From positions 1-32,468 of the forward strand of contig JAKTTS010000129.1 in the NCBI GenBank assembly GCA_030560485.1: a DNA stretch of 32,468 nt, written 5' to 3'. Positions 10,367 through 21,946 of this stretch are shown in pieces. The translations under genes were made by a program, and so were the position numbers. The notes below the pieces were generated by a model that was given only the letters and a program-made list of their open reading frames with translations, was not told where the DNA came from and made no database searches. This DNA comes from Ascoidea tarda (nom. inval.). Taxonomy: Eukaryota; Ascomycota; Saccharomycetes; Ascoideales; Ascoideaceae. How positions within the stretch are numbered: the first letter of the stretch is position 1; each line of letters opens with the position of its first letter.

Positions 10367-10844
10367 TTTTTTACCAGACGATGAACAAGTAGATAAGATA
10401 AAATAATTGGTGGGAAGACAAACCAGTGTTATCATTTTTAGTATGTAAGAACTACATCCCGTGACAGGAAATGAAATGCCAGAACTGGATTTGAGAGGCG
10501 TGGGATTTCGGGGAAAGCTCTACAAGAGGGTGAGAGTATAATCCTTCAGTTGTTCACTTGGTTTTGGTCTGCTGGAGCATTTGTCTAGAGATAAACCTCA
10601 TGTTGAGATTAAAGATAAAAGCACTTTTTGCTCAATTATTGTTTGCAAAACCAGGTCATGTGGAGCTTCTTTTTGGGAAAGTATGGGACAAAGAGTGATC
10701 ATCAAAGAAATTAGCCGAGGGCTCCGTCGCCGTGAAAGACGGTCTGCAGAGTGGGTTTCAGCACGTGCCTGAAGCGTGAGTGTTATTTCAAACTCAGAAC
10801 AAAAAGGAAAACGGCAGAGAATATCTCTCTGGCAGCAACTCAAC
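10367..10844. other. Divergent promoter region NHX1/RBG2
   Basis: This 478-bp spacer separates two divergent starts. It is clearly more GC-rich than neighbouring coding DNA. It contains a CACGTG box at 10762-10767 and a GAGTATAATCC stretch near 10533, which may act as a weak TATA. The open frames here on both strands have no family likeness. Confidence 0.6.
10762..10767. promoter_or_regulatory. CACGTG box (Cbf1/bHLH-type site)
   Basis: Perfect palindromic E-box, 78 bp before the RBG2 start and about 396 bp before the NHX1 start. CACGTG is the core bound by yeast Cbf1 and other bHLH factors; binding here is inferred. Confidence 0.5.
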
Positions 10845-12049
10845 ATGGGGATTTTGTAAGTATTAGCCGGAACTAGCAGCATTGGGGTTTCAAATTTGGG
10901 CATGACTTATTAACTGCTTTGCAAAACCACATTGACAAACTTTTTAGAGAAAAGATTCAGCAAATCGAACTCGAGTTATCACGAACGCAGAAAAATAAAG
11001 CAACAGAGTACCACATTGGGCTCTTGAAGGGAAAGCTTGCCAGATACCGTAGAGAGTTATTGGAACCCAGTGGATCAGGCAGTGGAAGCTCAAGCAAACA
11101 GCAGGGGTTTGAAGTCCAGAGAAGTGGTGATGCCAGAGTCTCGTTGATTGGGTATCCGTCTGTGGGAAAATCGTCATTTTTGTCAAAGGTCACCAAGACC
11201 AAGTCTGAAATTGCACACTATGCCTTCACAACATTGACATCTGTTCCCGGGGTGTTGGAATATAACGGAGCAGAAATCCAAATTGTTGATTTGCCCGGTA
11301 TAATCAAAGGCGCCTCTGAAGGAAAAGGCAGAGGCAGACAGGTCATTGCCACAGCCAAAACTTCAGACTTGATATTAATGATCTTGGATGCTACAAAGTC
11401 GTATGAGCAAAAGAGCTACTTGGAAAAGGAATTGAATGCCATTGGCATCCGTTTGAACAAAGAAAGGCCAAATATTTATTTTAAGATCAAGAAAACAGGG
11501 GGCATCAAATTCAGCTTTATCAATCCTCCAAAGTATTTAAATGAAAAGAATGTGTATGGAATATTGAGAGACTATCGGATACACAACGCAGATATATTGG
11601 TCAGAGATGAAAACGTTAGCATCGACGAATTCATTGACATTATTAACGATCAGCATGTCAGGTACATCAAGTGTCTATATGTCTACAACAAGATTGACGG
11701 GATTTCGCTTGAAGAATTGGACAAATTGGCCAACGAGCCCAACACAGTTGTGATGAGCTGCGAGCTAAACTTGGGAATTAAAGACGTTGTGGAGGAGATA
11801 TGGGAGCGGTTGAATTTGATCAAGGTCTACACGTTCAAAAAGGGAGAGAGCTTGCCCAACTTTGAGGATCCCATGGTGTTGAGAAAGGACAGCTCGATCA
11901 AGGATGTGTGTGATGCCATCCACAAGGACTTAAAAAGCAGTTTCAAACACGCTTATGTGTGGGGAACAAGCGCAAAACACAGTCCCCAGAGATGCGGTCT
12001 CAGTCATCGAATCGAAGACGAGGATGTGATCACTATTGTCTGCAAATGA
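10845..12049 (+). CDS. RBG2: DRG-family GTPase Rbg2, spliced (intron 10856-10947)
   Basis: Developmentally regulated GTP-binding protein of the Obg/DRG class; yeast Rbg2 works with Gir2 on ribosomes and in translation under stress. Exon 1 (10845-10855) gives Met-Gly-Ile plus two bases; splicing to 10948 gives [18 protein letters not shown], matching the conserved N-terminus, and a 370-residue protein against 368 in S. cerevisiae. Seen in spliced numbering: P-loop GYPSVGKSS at about 72-80, switch region [12 protein letters not shown] at 118-121, NKID at 251-254, and a C-terminal TGS domain ending [32 protein letters not shown] points to the Rbg2 rather than the Rbg1 branch. Without splicing the frame would have to begin at a TTG. 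Codons are richer in G and C at third positions than in neighbours. Confidence 0.95.
10856..10947 (+). other. Spliceosomal intron of RBG2 (92 nt)
   Basis: 5' splice site GTAAGT after ATGGGGATTTT; branch-point-like TATTAAC at 10908-10914, one base from the yeast TACTAAC; the first AG after it is TTTTTAG at 10946-10947. Joining 10855 to 10948 restores the conserved family N-terminus in frame. Confidence 0.9.
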
Positions 12050-12159
12050 GAGCCCGGCATCTGAGAACCTTGGTGTCTCAGAGGTCTAAGGGTCTCAAAC
12101 ATGTATATGTGTTCCCCAAACAGGAAGTATCCGAACGCGACCAATATTGGTCAGCAGGG

Positions 12160-12166
12160 CGGGTAA
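12160..12166. promoter_or_regulatory. Reb1-type site CGGGTAA
   Basis: Matches the core of the yeast general regulatory factor Reb1 (CGGGTAA). It lies 48 bp before a TATATAA box, the spacing expected of a promoter of the downstream Flo8-like gene, and 110 bp after the RBG2 stop. Confidence 0.5.
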
Positions 12167-12214
12167 GTTTTGACACCTTTCTTTTCTGTTCGACAATTCA
12201 ATTCCAATAAAAAG

Positions 12215-12221
12215 TATATAA
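12215..12221 (+). promoter_or_regulatory. TATA box of the Flo8-like gene
   Basis: TATATAA, 795 bp before the coding start. The only plus-strand ATG between it and the gene is at 12223-12225, directly beside it and so probably upstream of the transcript start. A second TATATAA at 12981 is only 29 bp from the ATG, too close to direct a normal leader. Confidence 0.5.
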
Positions 12222-13009
12222 TATGAGCTGTTTCGTTCCAGATTGGTTTGAATTTATTTACTCGCAGTGTTTCTTTCTATTCTTTTTAAGATAACTTCCA
12301 AGATACACTCAAGGCACACTTTCTAGCTATATTATAGGTGATTATATTATATTATCTGCCATCCAGTTCAACCAATTGGATCCAATTACCTTCAATCTGT
12401 CGCCTCATCCCCTTTCGACTTCCTGTGCTGTAAAAATTTTTTTGTTCATTCTCAGTGACTTGAAGAGCTGCAAGTTCTTAACATAACTTTGTCTAAACTT
12501 GCTTACTACATATTTTCTGATAAAGACACTCAAACTGCCTATTTACTTTGGGATTTATCAAACATCTTAAACATTTTATTTACACCACCACTCAATCCCA
12601 ATTTTATCTTTTGCATTTTTAAATTCAATCTCAACTTCCAATCAAATTATTTTCGGTATTGTTTTGTTTTGTTTTTATTATTATTATAATTATTGTTGTT
12701 TTTTTTTGAGATTCTTTCATTCAAAAACTATAAACTCCAATAAAGAAAAACCTTCAAGTATTAAACCTTATATTCATTTCATTTTGGTTCTTCGTCATTA
12801 TCCTTTCATTACTTTTACTCAAAATTTGCATTTAATTTATTTTTTGCATTCTTATATTTTGCATTTGGCATTTTGATTTTTCATTTTGATCTTTCATTTT
12901 AATCTTTTATTTTCATTGTTTTTTAAAACAATTTTTTATCAATTATTTTTATTTTATCTTTCACTCATTGAAATCAAATCTATATAAAACTTGTTATTCA
13001 ATCTAAAAT

Positions 13010-13878
13010 ATGAACCAACAAGATTTTTTTTCAAATTATTCTGCCCTGAACACAAATCAATTTAATATTTCAAAACCAATCACAAATGAGCAAAACATTA
13101 ACCAATTGACTCCTAACAATTTAATTTCATCTAATCCACCAATTGATATATTAAACCATCAAATCCAGATGAACCAAATGAATCAGGTGAATCAGATGAA
13201 CCAAATGAACCAGATGAATCGAATAGGCCAAGTGAATCAAATGAATACTGGTAACAAATTTGAAAATATGCAAAATAACTTTATTCCAGAAACTGTTATT
13301 GACTCTGAAATGGGAAATTTTAAAGCAACACACACAGCTTCTGTAAACATGCAAGATATCAATAGTTTTAATAGTTCCTTGGAACCTAATACTTTTACAC
13401 AGTTAAATTTGAACAATATGGATATTCCTATGCAACTTGTACCAAGTATGAACATAGAACCCAATTATGAAAACACCAAGAATTTGGATACTTTAAATAC
13501 ATCTCAAAAAACTGCAGTTTTGCCAAATAGTAAAAAAAACAAGTCTTCCAGCATTAAAACAAAAGAAATGATAGAAGATGAAATAGTTGCTAATATTCCT
13601 TTTTTGTATAACCGGGGGATGCCAACAAATCAAGAAATATATCAACATACGATCGCACAAGAAGCATTATTGAGAACATTAGGCAAATCCGATTCCACCT
13701 CAAATTTAAAGGATGATTCGCCCATTAAGTCCTTTTCTAATCCGACTCAAACTGAGCTGTTGGTGAGCTCTAATATTGTCCCAAATCTTATTAACAATGA
13801 TAAACAAAACAAAACAAGCGACCCTGTTAATATGAATCAACAAAACTGTAATCATAATGTCTTATCCGCTAGTGGAAC

Positions 13879-13916
<38 letters not shown>

Positions 13917-16900
13917 GTAACTCTTTACAGTCTGATTTTTTCTCAGTCAATCCTCTTCAAAATGTAAATGTAAATCTGAGTGATCCTTCCAATACTATTG
14001 CAAACTTTAATTTACAAAATAATCAGGATTTAGGATTAAATTCAAACTCTTTTCTTAATGATTATCTGTCCTATTATCTAAGCGAACCCCAGGCTTTTCA
14101 AGAAACAAACAATTTAAACAGTTTATCTTACAATATTCAAAACATTCAAAACACTCAAAACATTCAAAATACTCAAAATACTCAAAATACTCAACCCACA
14201 CAACCCATTTTATTGAATCACTATCCAATTGATCAAATAACGAACAATCAAATTTATCAACAAAGTTTTTATAATCAAAATACTTTGGTTGAACTAGAGC
14301 AAGTTACTACAACTGATCAAATAAACAACCATAATCAAAATAACCAAAGTAATCAAAATAATCAAAATAATCAAAATAATCAAAGTAATCCGAATAATCA
14401 AATTGAAAACTTAAGCAGTACTTTTGACTTATCTCAAAACTTACCTAATCAATTTCCCAAAAATATCATTAATTTTGAGTTGGCCAATAAAACACCAACA
14501 GTTTGTTCTAATAAAATATCACAGAAAGAATTGGAATCTACTGAAATTAAATCAACAAAAAAATATGCAAATGTTGATTCTTCCAAAACTCAAGATCAAG
14601 GTGGTTTTTCTTTAAATAATAGCACCCAAATTAAAACCAAAACCAAAACCAAATCTAAATCTAAATCTAAACCTAAACCTAAACCTAAACCCAAATCTCA
14701 ACCTCAATCTCAACCTCAATCTAAATTCAAATTTAAAATTAAAACTAAACTAAATTTAACTTCGAATTTAAATTCCAAATCCAAGTCTAAGAAATTATCC
14801 AATTTACAAAAATTTTCTCAAAACAAATCTCGAAATTCACCAGAGAACGGGTCTGAACTCCAACCTCATTCTAAATCTAACACTAATTCTAAAGAACAAA
14901 CTCAAACTCAAACTCAAATTGAAACCAATCAAAAATTTTCAAGTACTTCAGGCCAAAATAACACAAGGACTGCTCAAAACCAGGGAAGAGAATCTGGTTT
15001 TAACCAAGACGCAAGCAAAGCCTTACATTTTATGAATAGACCTAAAAAGAATGATTATAATTTTATTAATAATTCTCGTCCTGTCTTTAAATTAAAAAAA
15101 TTCACTGTTCTTCAACAGGAAGGTTTAAAGAACCTAAAGTTAAAAAAAGACAAAGAAAAGTTTTTGCTGATTCAGAATAAAACTGTTCGAGATATCAAGA
15201 ATCACAAAAATAGTAACAACAATAAAGATAACTTAAATATTCAAAATGATAAAATCAATGGTTCTAGTTTCAATCAAAAAATTATTGATAATGAAATAAA
15301 CAAAAAAAAACAAATTATTCCAGCAGTTCAAAATGCTGATAGTAAAGTTGATGCTGGCGTCAAAATTAATGCTGACTTGCAACCCAATCAAAATAATCAG
15401 CTAAATAAAAAAATTGAGAAAAACAAAGATATTGGTAGAGATCAAATAGTTATTGGTTCACAAACTTTGGGGCTTGTTGAAAATAGTGAACCATTTAACA
15501 AATCTAACCAAAATGCAAGTAATCATGAAAATACTTTTAGTGCCATTCAATGCACAAATGGAAATCAAGATATTTGTGTTAATCAAAACTTTCAAGCAAA
15601 TCACCTTACTCAAAATAGACCTGTACAAAATAATAAAGATACTCAAATAAGTTATAGTTTCTGTGATTATTTAAACCCACAAATCAACCAAAATATTCAA
15701 CTAAATCAGACTACTGAAATCTCAAATGATCATGACCATCAGGTTATTCCCAACATTCAAAATATCCAAGAATATTTTGGTAATTTTAATGATTTGAATA
15801 CCCAAAACCATTACAAAAATCCAAAGCTCAAAGGTATTGAAAGCAACCAAAGTGTTTCTGATAACAAAAAAATATTCAATCCCAACATTGATGGTTTATT
15901 TTTTGATAATAATGGTTTTTCAACATTGAATGAAACTAATAATTGTCAAACACGCAAATCATCTGATATAAATATAATCCATCCAATGAACCCTTTATTT
16001 TCAAATGATGAAATAAATGTGATTAAACAAGCAAATGTTTCTTCTATTTCAAATAACTTAACAAACGCAAAAAATATTTATAAACATAGTGATAATATTA
16101 GCGTATCAAACAACAGTAATGGTCATTACTTTAATTATCTAACTGCAAATTCCAATTCTGAAAATGTTTTTTCTAAGCTAGGTGATAATAATACTGTGCT
16201 AAATATAGGGACACCTTCTGAATTAGTTAATTCCTATTCCAAGCCTTCAAATGACTATAATAATATTAATGTTCAAGATTCTAATAAAAAAAGTGTTGAT
16301 GGTTCGGATATTAACTTTTGTAACTATATGAATCCATTAAACAATATAAATTTAAATCTAAACTTTTCTTCTCCACCCTCTTTAAACACCATTGCTAACA
16401 TTTATAATAATTCATTGATAAATTCTGGTGTTGATCTTGATACTATTAGTTTTAATCATAATGCTTTTTTTTCTAATAAGAACATAAATTTAGAAAAATC
16501 TAGAGAGAATTTGAATACGAATTTTGGTTTTTTAGAAAACCCGTTTACTACCTATTCAAATCAAGTTCAAAAAGAAAGTGTGACTCAGGATTTAAATAAT
16601 TCCAATGCAAACTTCAGTGAGTTTTTGAAAACCAGAAAAGAAAACGAGCATACTACAAACAACACAGAAAAATTGGAATCAATCAACCAGAATAATGATC
16701 GAAAAGAAAGTTCAAATGATTTGGGTTATTTTTTGAATGATTTAGCACCTTTTGAGAATATGTCCTCATTTACTTCCATGGCTTCCAATGAACTAGTTCC
16801 TTCGCTTAACAATTGCCCTGATGACTTTGATGTTGATAATTTTACGAGAAAGGCTATTGTTTCAGATACTACAGCAAAGGATCCAAAACAACTATTTCTT

Positions 16901-19900
16901 GTTTATCTTTATAAACATTTGATTGAAAAAAACATGGTAGAAACGGCCAAATTTTTATTAGCTGAGGGGGAAGTTCCTATTAAAATTCCGATTGATCTTC
17001 TGTTGCCCCTCACACCACTGACTTCAGACTCATCTCCAATATTGATAAAAAACAAAAATATTTTTACAAAATCTTTGGATAGAATAGCTGAAGAGGATGT
17101 CGAAAAAGCAACTGTTGAGGAAAATGCTAATCAGATGATTAACAACAAAAAAGTAACTAACCAAACTAATTTCCCAAATTTAAAAAACACTAAAATGAAA
17201 ATTTCTCTTGAAAACAGTAAATCTAAAGATAAATTAGAGGTGTTAACTCCTATAGACAAAAAAGGCGGGGGCTTACAAGAAATGAAGAACATTCAAAAAA
17301 CGGAAGTGGAAATAGCAACAGAACTTGAAACTGAAAATCAGGAAGCCTATGATTGCCGAAAGCATGCATTTCCTAAAGTTAATAAAATTTGCAAGCAGAA
17401 AAATAAAAAGGATTCTAATGAAAACAATATTATCCAAGATGTCGACAACTGGACAGACAACCAATTTTTGGCTATTCCAAATTTTCAAATATTTAACGTT
17501 GAACTTAAAAAAGAGTTTAATTCGGAAACACTGTCTCGAATATCATACAATCCTGATAGTAATGTAGAAATAGCAACACCATTGGAAGCATGGTGGACAA
17601 GGTTCCAATTATTATTTACAAACTCTGATAAAATTGACTATCTTAAGAATGGGCCAGAAGTTTCTTCTATTTCCAAAAGGCTGCTGAATCTGATGGATTT
17701 TTTGGATGAAAATTTGTCTATTGATGAAATTCATCCTAAAAGTTCTTTATTGGAAGATCTAATAACTCATACCAGCTCTCAGAAAAACAAAGAGCATAGT
17801 TCCAAAAGCACTAAAGATAACAGTAGATCAGTTAAAAACAGTTTTCATTCAAACAAGACAATGGAAAACACAGTGCTTGACTCAGATGATGTTATACTGG
17901 TTCACTCTTGTAGAGATTTGATAATTGATCTTACTAAACAAGATGATAATCATTCAATTTCAAAAACTAATAAAACTTATGCTGGAACCAAGGATGACAT
18001 TTCTCGACAGAAAGTTCTTAAGAACCCGGAGTTTGGTTTGCAAGTCAATTTTTCTGGCGAAAGAAACAATTCTAATAATCATTCTCTTGTTAGAAATAAT
18101 CTTAACCAAAGTGAAGTTTTTAATGATACTTTGTCTTTCAAAAACAGCAAGAACAGTGATTATAATAATAATGAGGTGTTGAAAAACACCAATATTGGTG
18201 ATGCTGATCACATTTTTAAAACGCTGACTGATGCAAATAATGATAACATCACTGCTGACTTATACGAAGAAAATCAAAATATTTATTTAAAGACAACAAT
18301 GTATAAGAATAAATTATCCAATAAAATTAACCAAAATATTAGAGTTCAAACAATTGGGAATAATTTAGAAGATAGCATCAACCAAAGTAAAAACATTAAT
18401 GCAAATCACAAATTGAATTTAAGCAATGATCACAGTGATTTGGTAAACATGAAAGAAAACTTATGTAGAAAAGATTTAATTTATGAAAATAATAATATAT
18501 TCATAAACAGTGATGAAAACGGAAAAAATAACAATAGCACAATTACTGATATAAATAATAATAAAGATAAAATGATTCTTGAAAACACAATTTATTCTCA
18601 AAACAAAAATTCAAATAAGATAGATAATGATTTTGGTACCAATAATGATAAAAATTGGGATCAAAGCAATAAAAATAATGAAAAAAGCTCAAAAAACGTC
18701 ATTAATAATTCAAAAATTGATACAATTGATATTGATTTAGAAAATACTGATTTTCATGTAACTACTGATGAAACTGCCAATATCATTCAGAGAAGTGATA
18801 ATAACGTCAATCTGAATGATGAGAAAATGTCTGGCATAATTCTTCTTAATAAGAATAACGGTAACTCAGTTGATATTACTATTGTCGAAAACTCTAGTGG
18901 TATTTCTAATAATGTTAGCAGCATCGCGTCTGAAACTGTTTCTTTTCAAACCATTTACAAACCTCACACTGCGACATTTAATGATGATCAAAAAGCCTTG
19001 AATAATAAAACCCTTCAAACAAAAAACCCTTTAAAAGATACTGCCAGTTATAATAGTAATATCAATCGAAATGACAACGATAATAAAAATGAAAATAATA
19101 ATAGCGATAATTTTAACAATCAAAGCCACAAAAATGAAAACGCTACTACCGAGAATACTAACAATAACAATAATAATCATTCTTTAACTAAATCTAATAA
19201 GGCACAAATCAATCCCAATGGTAATGATGAATGTATTAATACTTTGACTCCTTTTGAGAATTTTTCAAAAATAAACTCTAATAAACTGATTCGAAATAAA
19301 CAAAACGATAGCAATAATATTAAGTCTGACAGAAAGGTTGGAAATGGTAGAAAGGGCAATCTGGTTAAAAAAAGAAGGGTTAAAATTGTTCCAAAAAACA
19401 ATAAAGCCATGATTGAAAAAACCTCTAATATAAAATGTAAACCGGTTCTAATACTACCCGCGCCTCCAACGGAACTTATGAAATATGTAAATTATGATAG
19501 TCCTAGTCCTGTGAATAGTCCTCTAGTAAGTCCAATTTTGAGTTCTACTTATCATATTCAAGATGTCAGAGTCGATAACATATCTACTGATAAAAACCAG
19601 CAGAAACTTGCTGAATACTTGAAATATCCTAACGTGCCAGTTACACCATCAATATCACATAGAGTTGATGCTGCATATGCCCCCACCTTAATGATGCTGC
19701 ACCAACAGCCTTTAATTCATGCTCAAATTCCACCGAATTTACAGGGACAAGGACAATCGTTTCCTGCCCATCCTATTTATATGCCTTTAAATTCAGAGAT
19801 GCAATTTTCACACGCACAAAAACAGCCTATGATAGTGGGAACACAACCTCATTTTTTTCTTAATTTTCAATATATGGGTGCACCAAGTCAATTTTTGCAA

Positions 19901-21946
19901 AATCATCCACCGAATAACACTATTTCATCTCAGGAATTACAATCTAAAGATTTGGTTGAATCTAATAAGGACCTGATTGAATCTAATAAAAATCTAACAG
20001 AATCTAATAAAGAATCAGAAAATATTCATGAAACATGCATATCTATTCTGAATAATTCCAAAACTGAGGTCTCTAAAGACAATTGTTCAAAATCAGAAAA
20101 TCCAGACAAAGTTACTTCACCATCACCACGAACCGCTCGTATGGTTGTTCATAAAAAGAATATTGAAAATGAGAACAATGATGAACAAACTCTATCATCT
20201 TCTGAAAAACACGAAACTTCGGATGATTTTACGGGAAAACAAACGCAAAATGTAGAAATTTTGCCTGTTCTGGATATGAACAATAATGACTTATTAAAAA
20301 GCCAAAAGGAAAAAAAAAAAAAAAAAGAACAATCGGATCAACATCAATCACAGTTACCTCCACCGTTAGAAACTCAAAAAAAGCTGCCAAATTCTCAATT
20401 AATACAACAAAAACAAAAACAACAAACTGAAGAAAGTAAATCTTCTTCAACAAAAAACAAATCGAATTTTCAAATTCAACAAAAACAGTTGGAAATAAAA
20501 CAAAAAACTGGAGATATTAAAACACAGGAAACAAAGACAACACGATTAGAAATACAGGAAAAACAATCAAAAATATCAAAAATAGAAAGATCGGATTTAA
20601 AACAGCAAGAATTTTCTAGTCAGAGGCTTCAAGAAAAAGATCAATCAAACGATTCCAATCTTATTGATTGTTCCCAGATTCAAAATTCCCAATCAAATTG
20701 CAAAAATTCCCAATCACAGGTATCACAAAATTCTTTATTTTCAGGGCCACCTCCTTCACTTGAAGAAGCAATAAGAATGAGAGATGACGATGCAATTGTT
20801 TCTTTGAGCTCAAATGCAAATCAAACTTCTTCGAATGTATTGTTATCTCAATTGAAAGATTATGCTACACAACAGGCTTCCTACCAATCCAATAAACCTA
20901 ATGTTCAAATTCACAAAACCGAAGTACAACAATCATTATCTAAAACTGATTATAAACATACAACTGGAGATCACACTCAAGTTGAACACAGTCAATTTCA
21001 ACCTTTTGATCTTCAAAAATTTACCCAATCTCAAATTCAAAACCAATCAAACAACGATCATAAATCACAGTTGCAGTCTGGTCAAATTGTTTCGCAACCA
21101 ATAGTCCAAGATGTAAATACACCAATGATGTTTTATGGTCTTACTAACTATAAATATATGTTAGAAAGGGATAGTGTTAGTTCTTCAGCAGGAAATCAGA
21201 GTAAACATACCATGGATTCAAATTTTATAAATTCATTTCAAAGAAAAGACTCTTCAACTGAAAAGGTGGTATCCAAAAGTCCTTCTCCTAACAAAACAAA
21301 AAGAACTCTTTCAACTTCATCGTTAAGTTTAGCTGGAAAATCTTCAAAAAAAAGAAAGACGAAGCATTTGTCATGCGCTCCAGTTACTGATATTCATCAT
21401 AGTAACTCTATTAGCACAAATGAGTGTAATACAGATAATAGTAACACTGATAATAGTAATACTGGTAACAATAATATTGATGATAATAATAATGACAATG
21501 TTGATAATAGTAATAATAACAATGTTGATAATAACAATATTGATAATCATGACATTGACGTTACTAAAAAACCTCAACATTCCAACCACCTTGATATTAG
21601 AAGTTTCAATGCTCACATTTCAAACCTTGACAACAATTTGAATTTTAATATGAAAACCACTTCAGGTGAAAATTTTTTTGATGTAATGAAAGATATAAAT
21701 ATTAATTCTTTTTCTGGTTCACCAGCATGTTCAACCCGTTTGTATCAACATCTGGTTGGAGCTATTGAAGATCTATTTCTTCCATCATCATCCAGTGAAA
21801 TGGTAAATTTTGATGATTGTAATGATTTTGCAAATCCTGATAATAGTTTGGTTTTTATGTTTCCTAAAGGCGATATCGATCCTAGTTTTTGTTTATTTGA
21901 GGACGACAAAGATTTAGATGATGGTATGTCTTACTTGAATTTATAG
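13010..21946 (+). CDS. Giant Flo8/Mss11-like LUFS-domain transcription factor
   Basis: A 2978-residue protein, about four times the length of S. cerevisiae Flo8 (799) or Mss11 (758), which control FLO11, filamentation and flocculation. Seen: a LisH-like segment at about 1291-1325 (LFLVYLYKHLIEKNMVETA then KFLLAEGEVP) and, about 200 residues later, TPLEAWWTRFQLLF at 1523-1536, the counterpart of Flo8 TPQGFLYEWWQIFWDIF. A basic patch near 2120 (GRKGNLVKKRRVKIVPK) resembles the Flo8 nuclear signal; a second lies near 2779 (GKSSKKRKTKH). The C-terminus is acidic (FEDDKDLDDGMSYLNL), fitting an activation domain. The rest is Asn/Gln/Ser/Lys-rich with many short repeats and looks disordered and prion-like. 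The assignment rests on the two short segments and overall style; I would not give it a gene name. Confidence 0.8.
13163..13245 (+). repeat. (Met-Asn-Gln)n coding repeat
   Basis: Repeated ATGAACCA/ATGAATCA 9-bp units code for alternating MNQ and VNQ triplets near the N-terminus of the Flo8-like protein (residues about 52-79). Confidence 0.85.
13882..13915 (+). repeat. (AAT)n microsatellite coding poly-Asn
   Basis: An uninterrupted AAT run codes for about eleven Asn near residue 295 of the Flo8-like protein. Confidence 0.9.
14130..14400 (+). repeat. Asn/Gln/Thr tandem repeat block
   Basis: Two clusters of 9-bp units: AATACTCAA-like (Asn-Thr-Gln and Asn-Ile-Gln, 14130-14205) and AATAATCAA-like (Asn-Asn-Gln, 14328-14400). 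Both lie in the Flo8-like protein and are typical of prion-like expansions. Confidence 0.85.
14630..14745 (+). repeat. Lys-X dipeptide repeat block
   Basis: Hexamer repeats (AAAACC, AAATCT, AAACCT, CAACCT) code for successive Lys-Thr, Lys-Ser, Lys-Pro and Gln-Pro/Ser dipeptides, then Lys-Phe. The block is strongly basic and stands out against the Asn/Gln background of the Flo8-like protein (residues about 541-578). Confidence 0.85.
20310..20326 (+). repeat. 17-A homopolymer within coding sequence
   Basis: An unbroken run of 17 A codes mainly for Lys near residue 2435 of the Flo8-like protein. The frame is open on both sides in this copy. Confidence 0.9.
21420..21560 (+). repeat. Asn/Asp/Thr repeat block
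   Basis: Irregular AATACTGATAAT- and AATGTTGATAAT-type units code for repeats of Asn, Asp, Thr, Ile and Val just before the acidic C-terminus of the Flo8-like protein. Confidence 0.8.

Larger units (their letters stand above)
12050..13009 (+). other. Promoter and long ATG-free leader of the Flo8-like gene
   Basis: This 960-bp gap holds no convincing gene. Its first part contains CCAATATTGG (12141-12150), a CGGGTAA site and a TATATAA box. From 12226 to 13009 the plus strand is pyrimidine-rich and has no ATG, while CAT, which would be ATG on the other strand, occurs about 20 times. This is what a roughly 700-nt 5' untranslated leader, kept free of upstream starts, would look like. The apparent open frames inside start with TTG and have no family likeness. 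Confidence 0.65.

Noticed and set aside
10919-10947. RBG2 starting at TTG in the unspliced frame
   Set aside because: TTG is not a normal yeast start, the ten residues do not match the family, and the spliced ATG start at 10845 restores the conserved N-terminus.
12489-12876. Two open frames of 66 and 70 residues upstream of the Flo8-like gene
   Set aside because: Both would start with TTG; the products are composition-driven, and the region has no plus-strand ATG.
12981-12987. TATATAA close to the Flo8-like start
   Set aside because: Only 29 bp before the ATG, too near to direct a transcript that includes the start codon in yeast.
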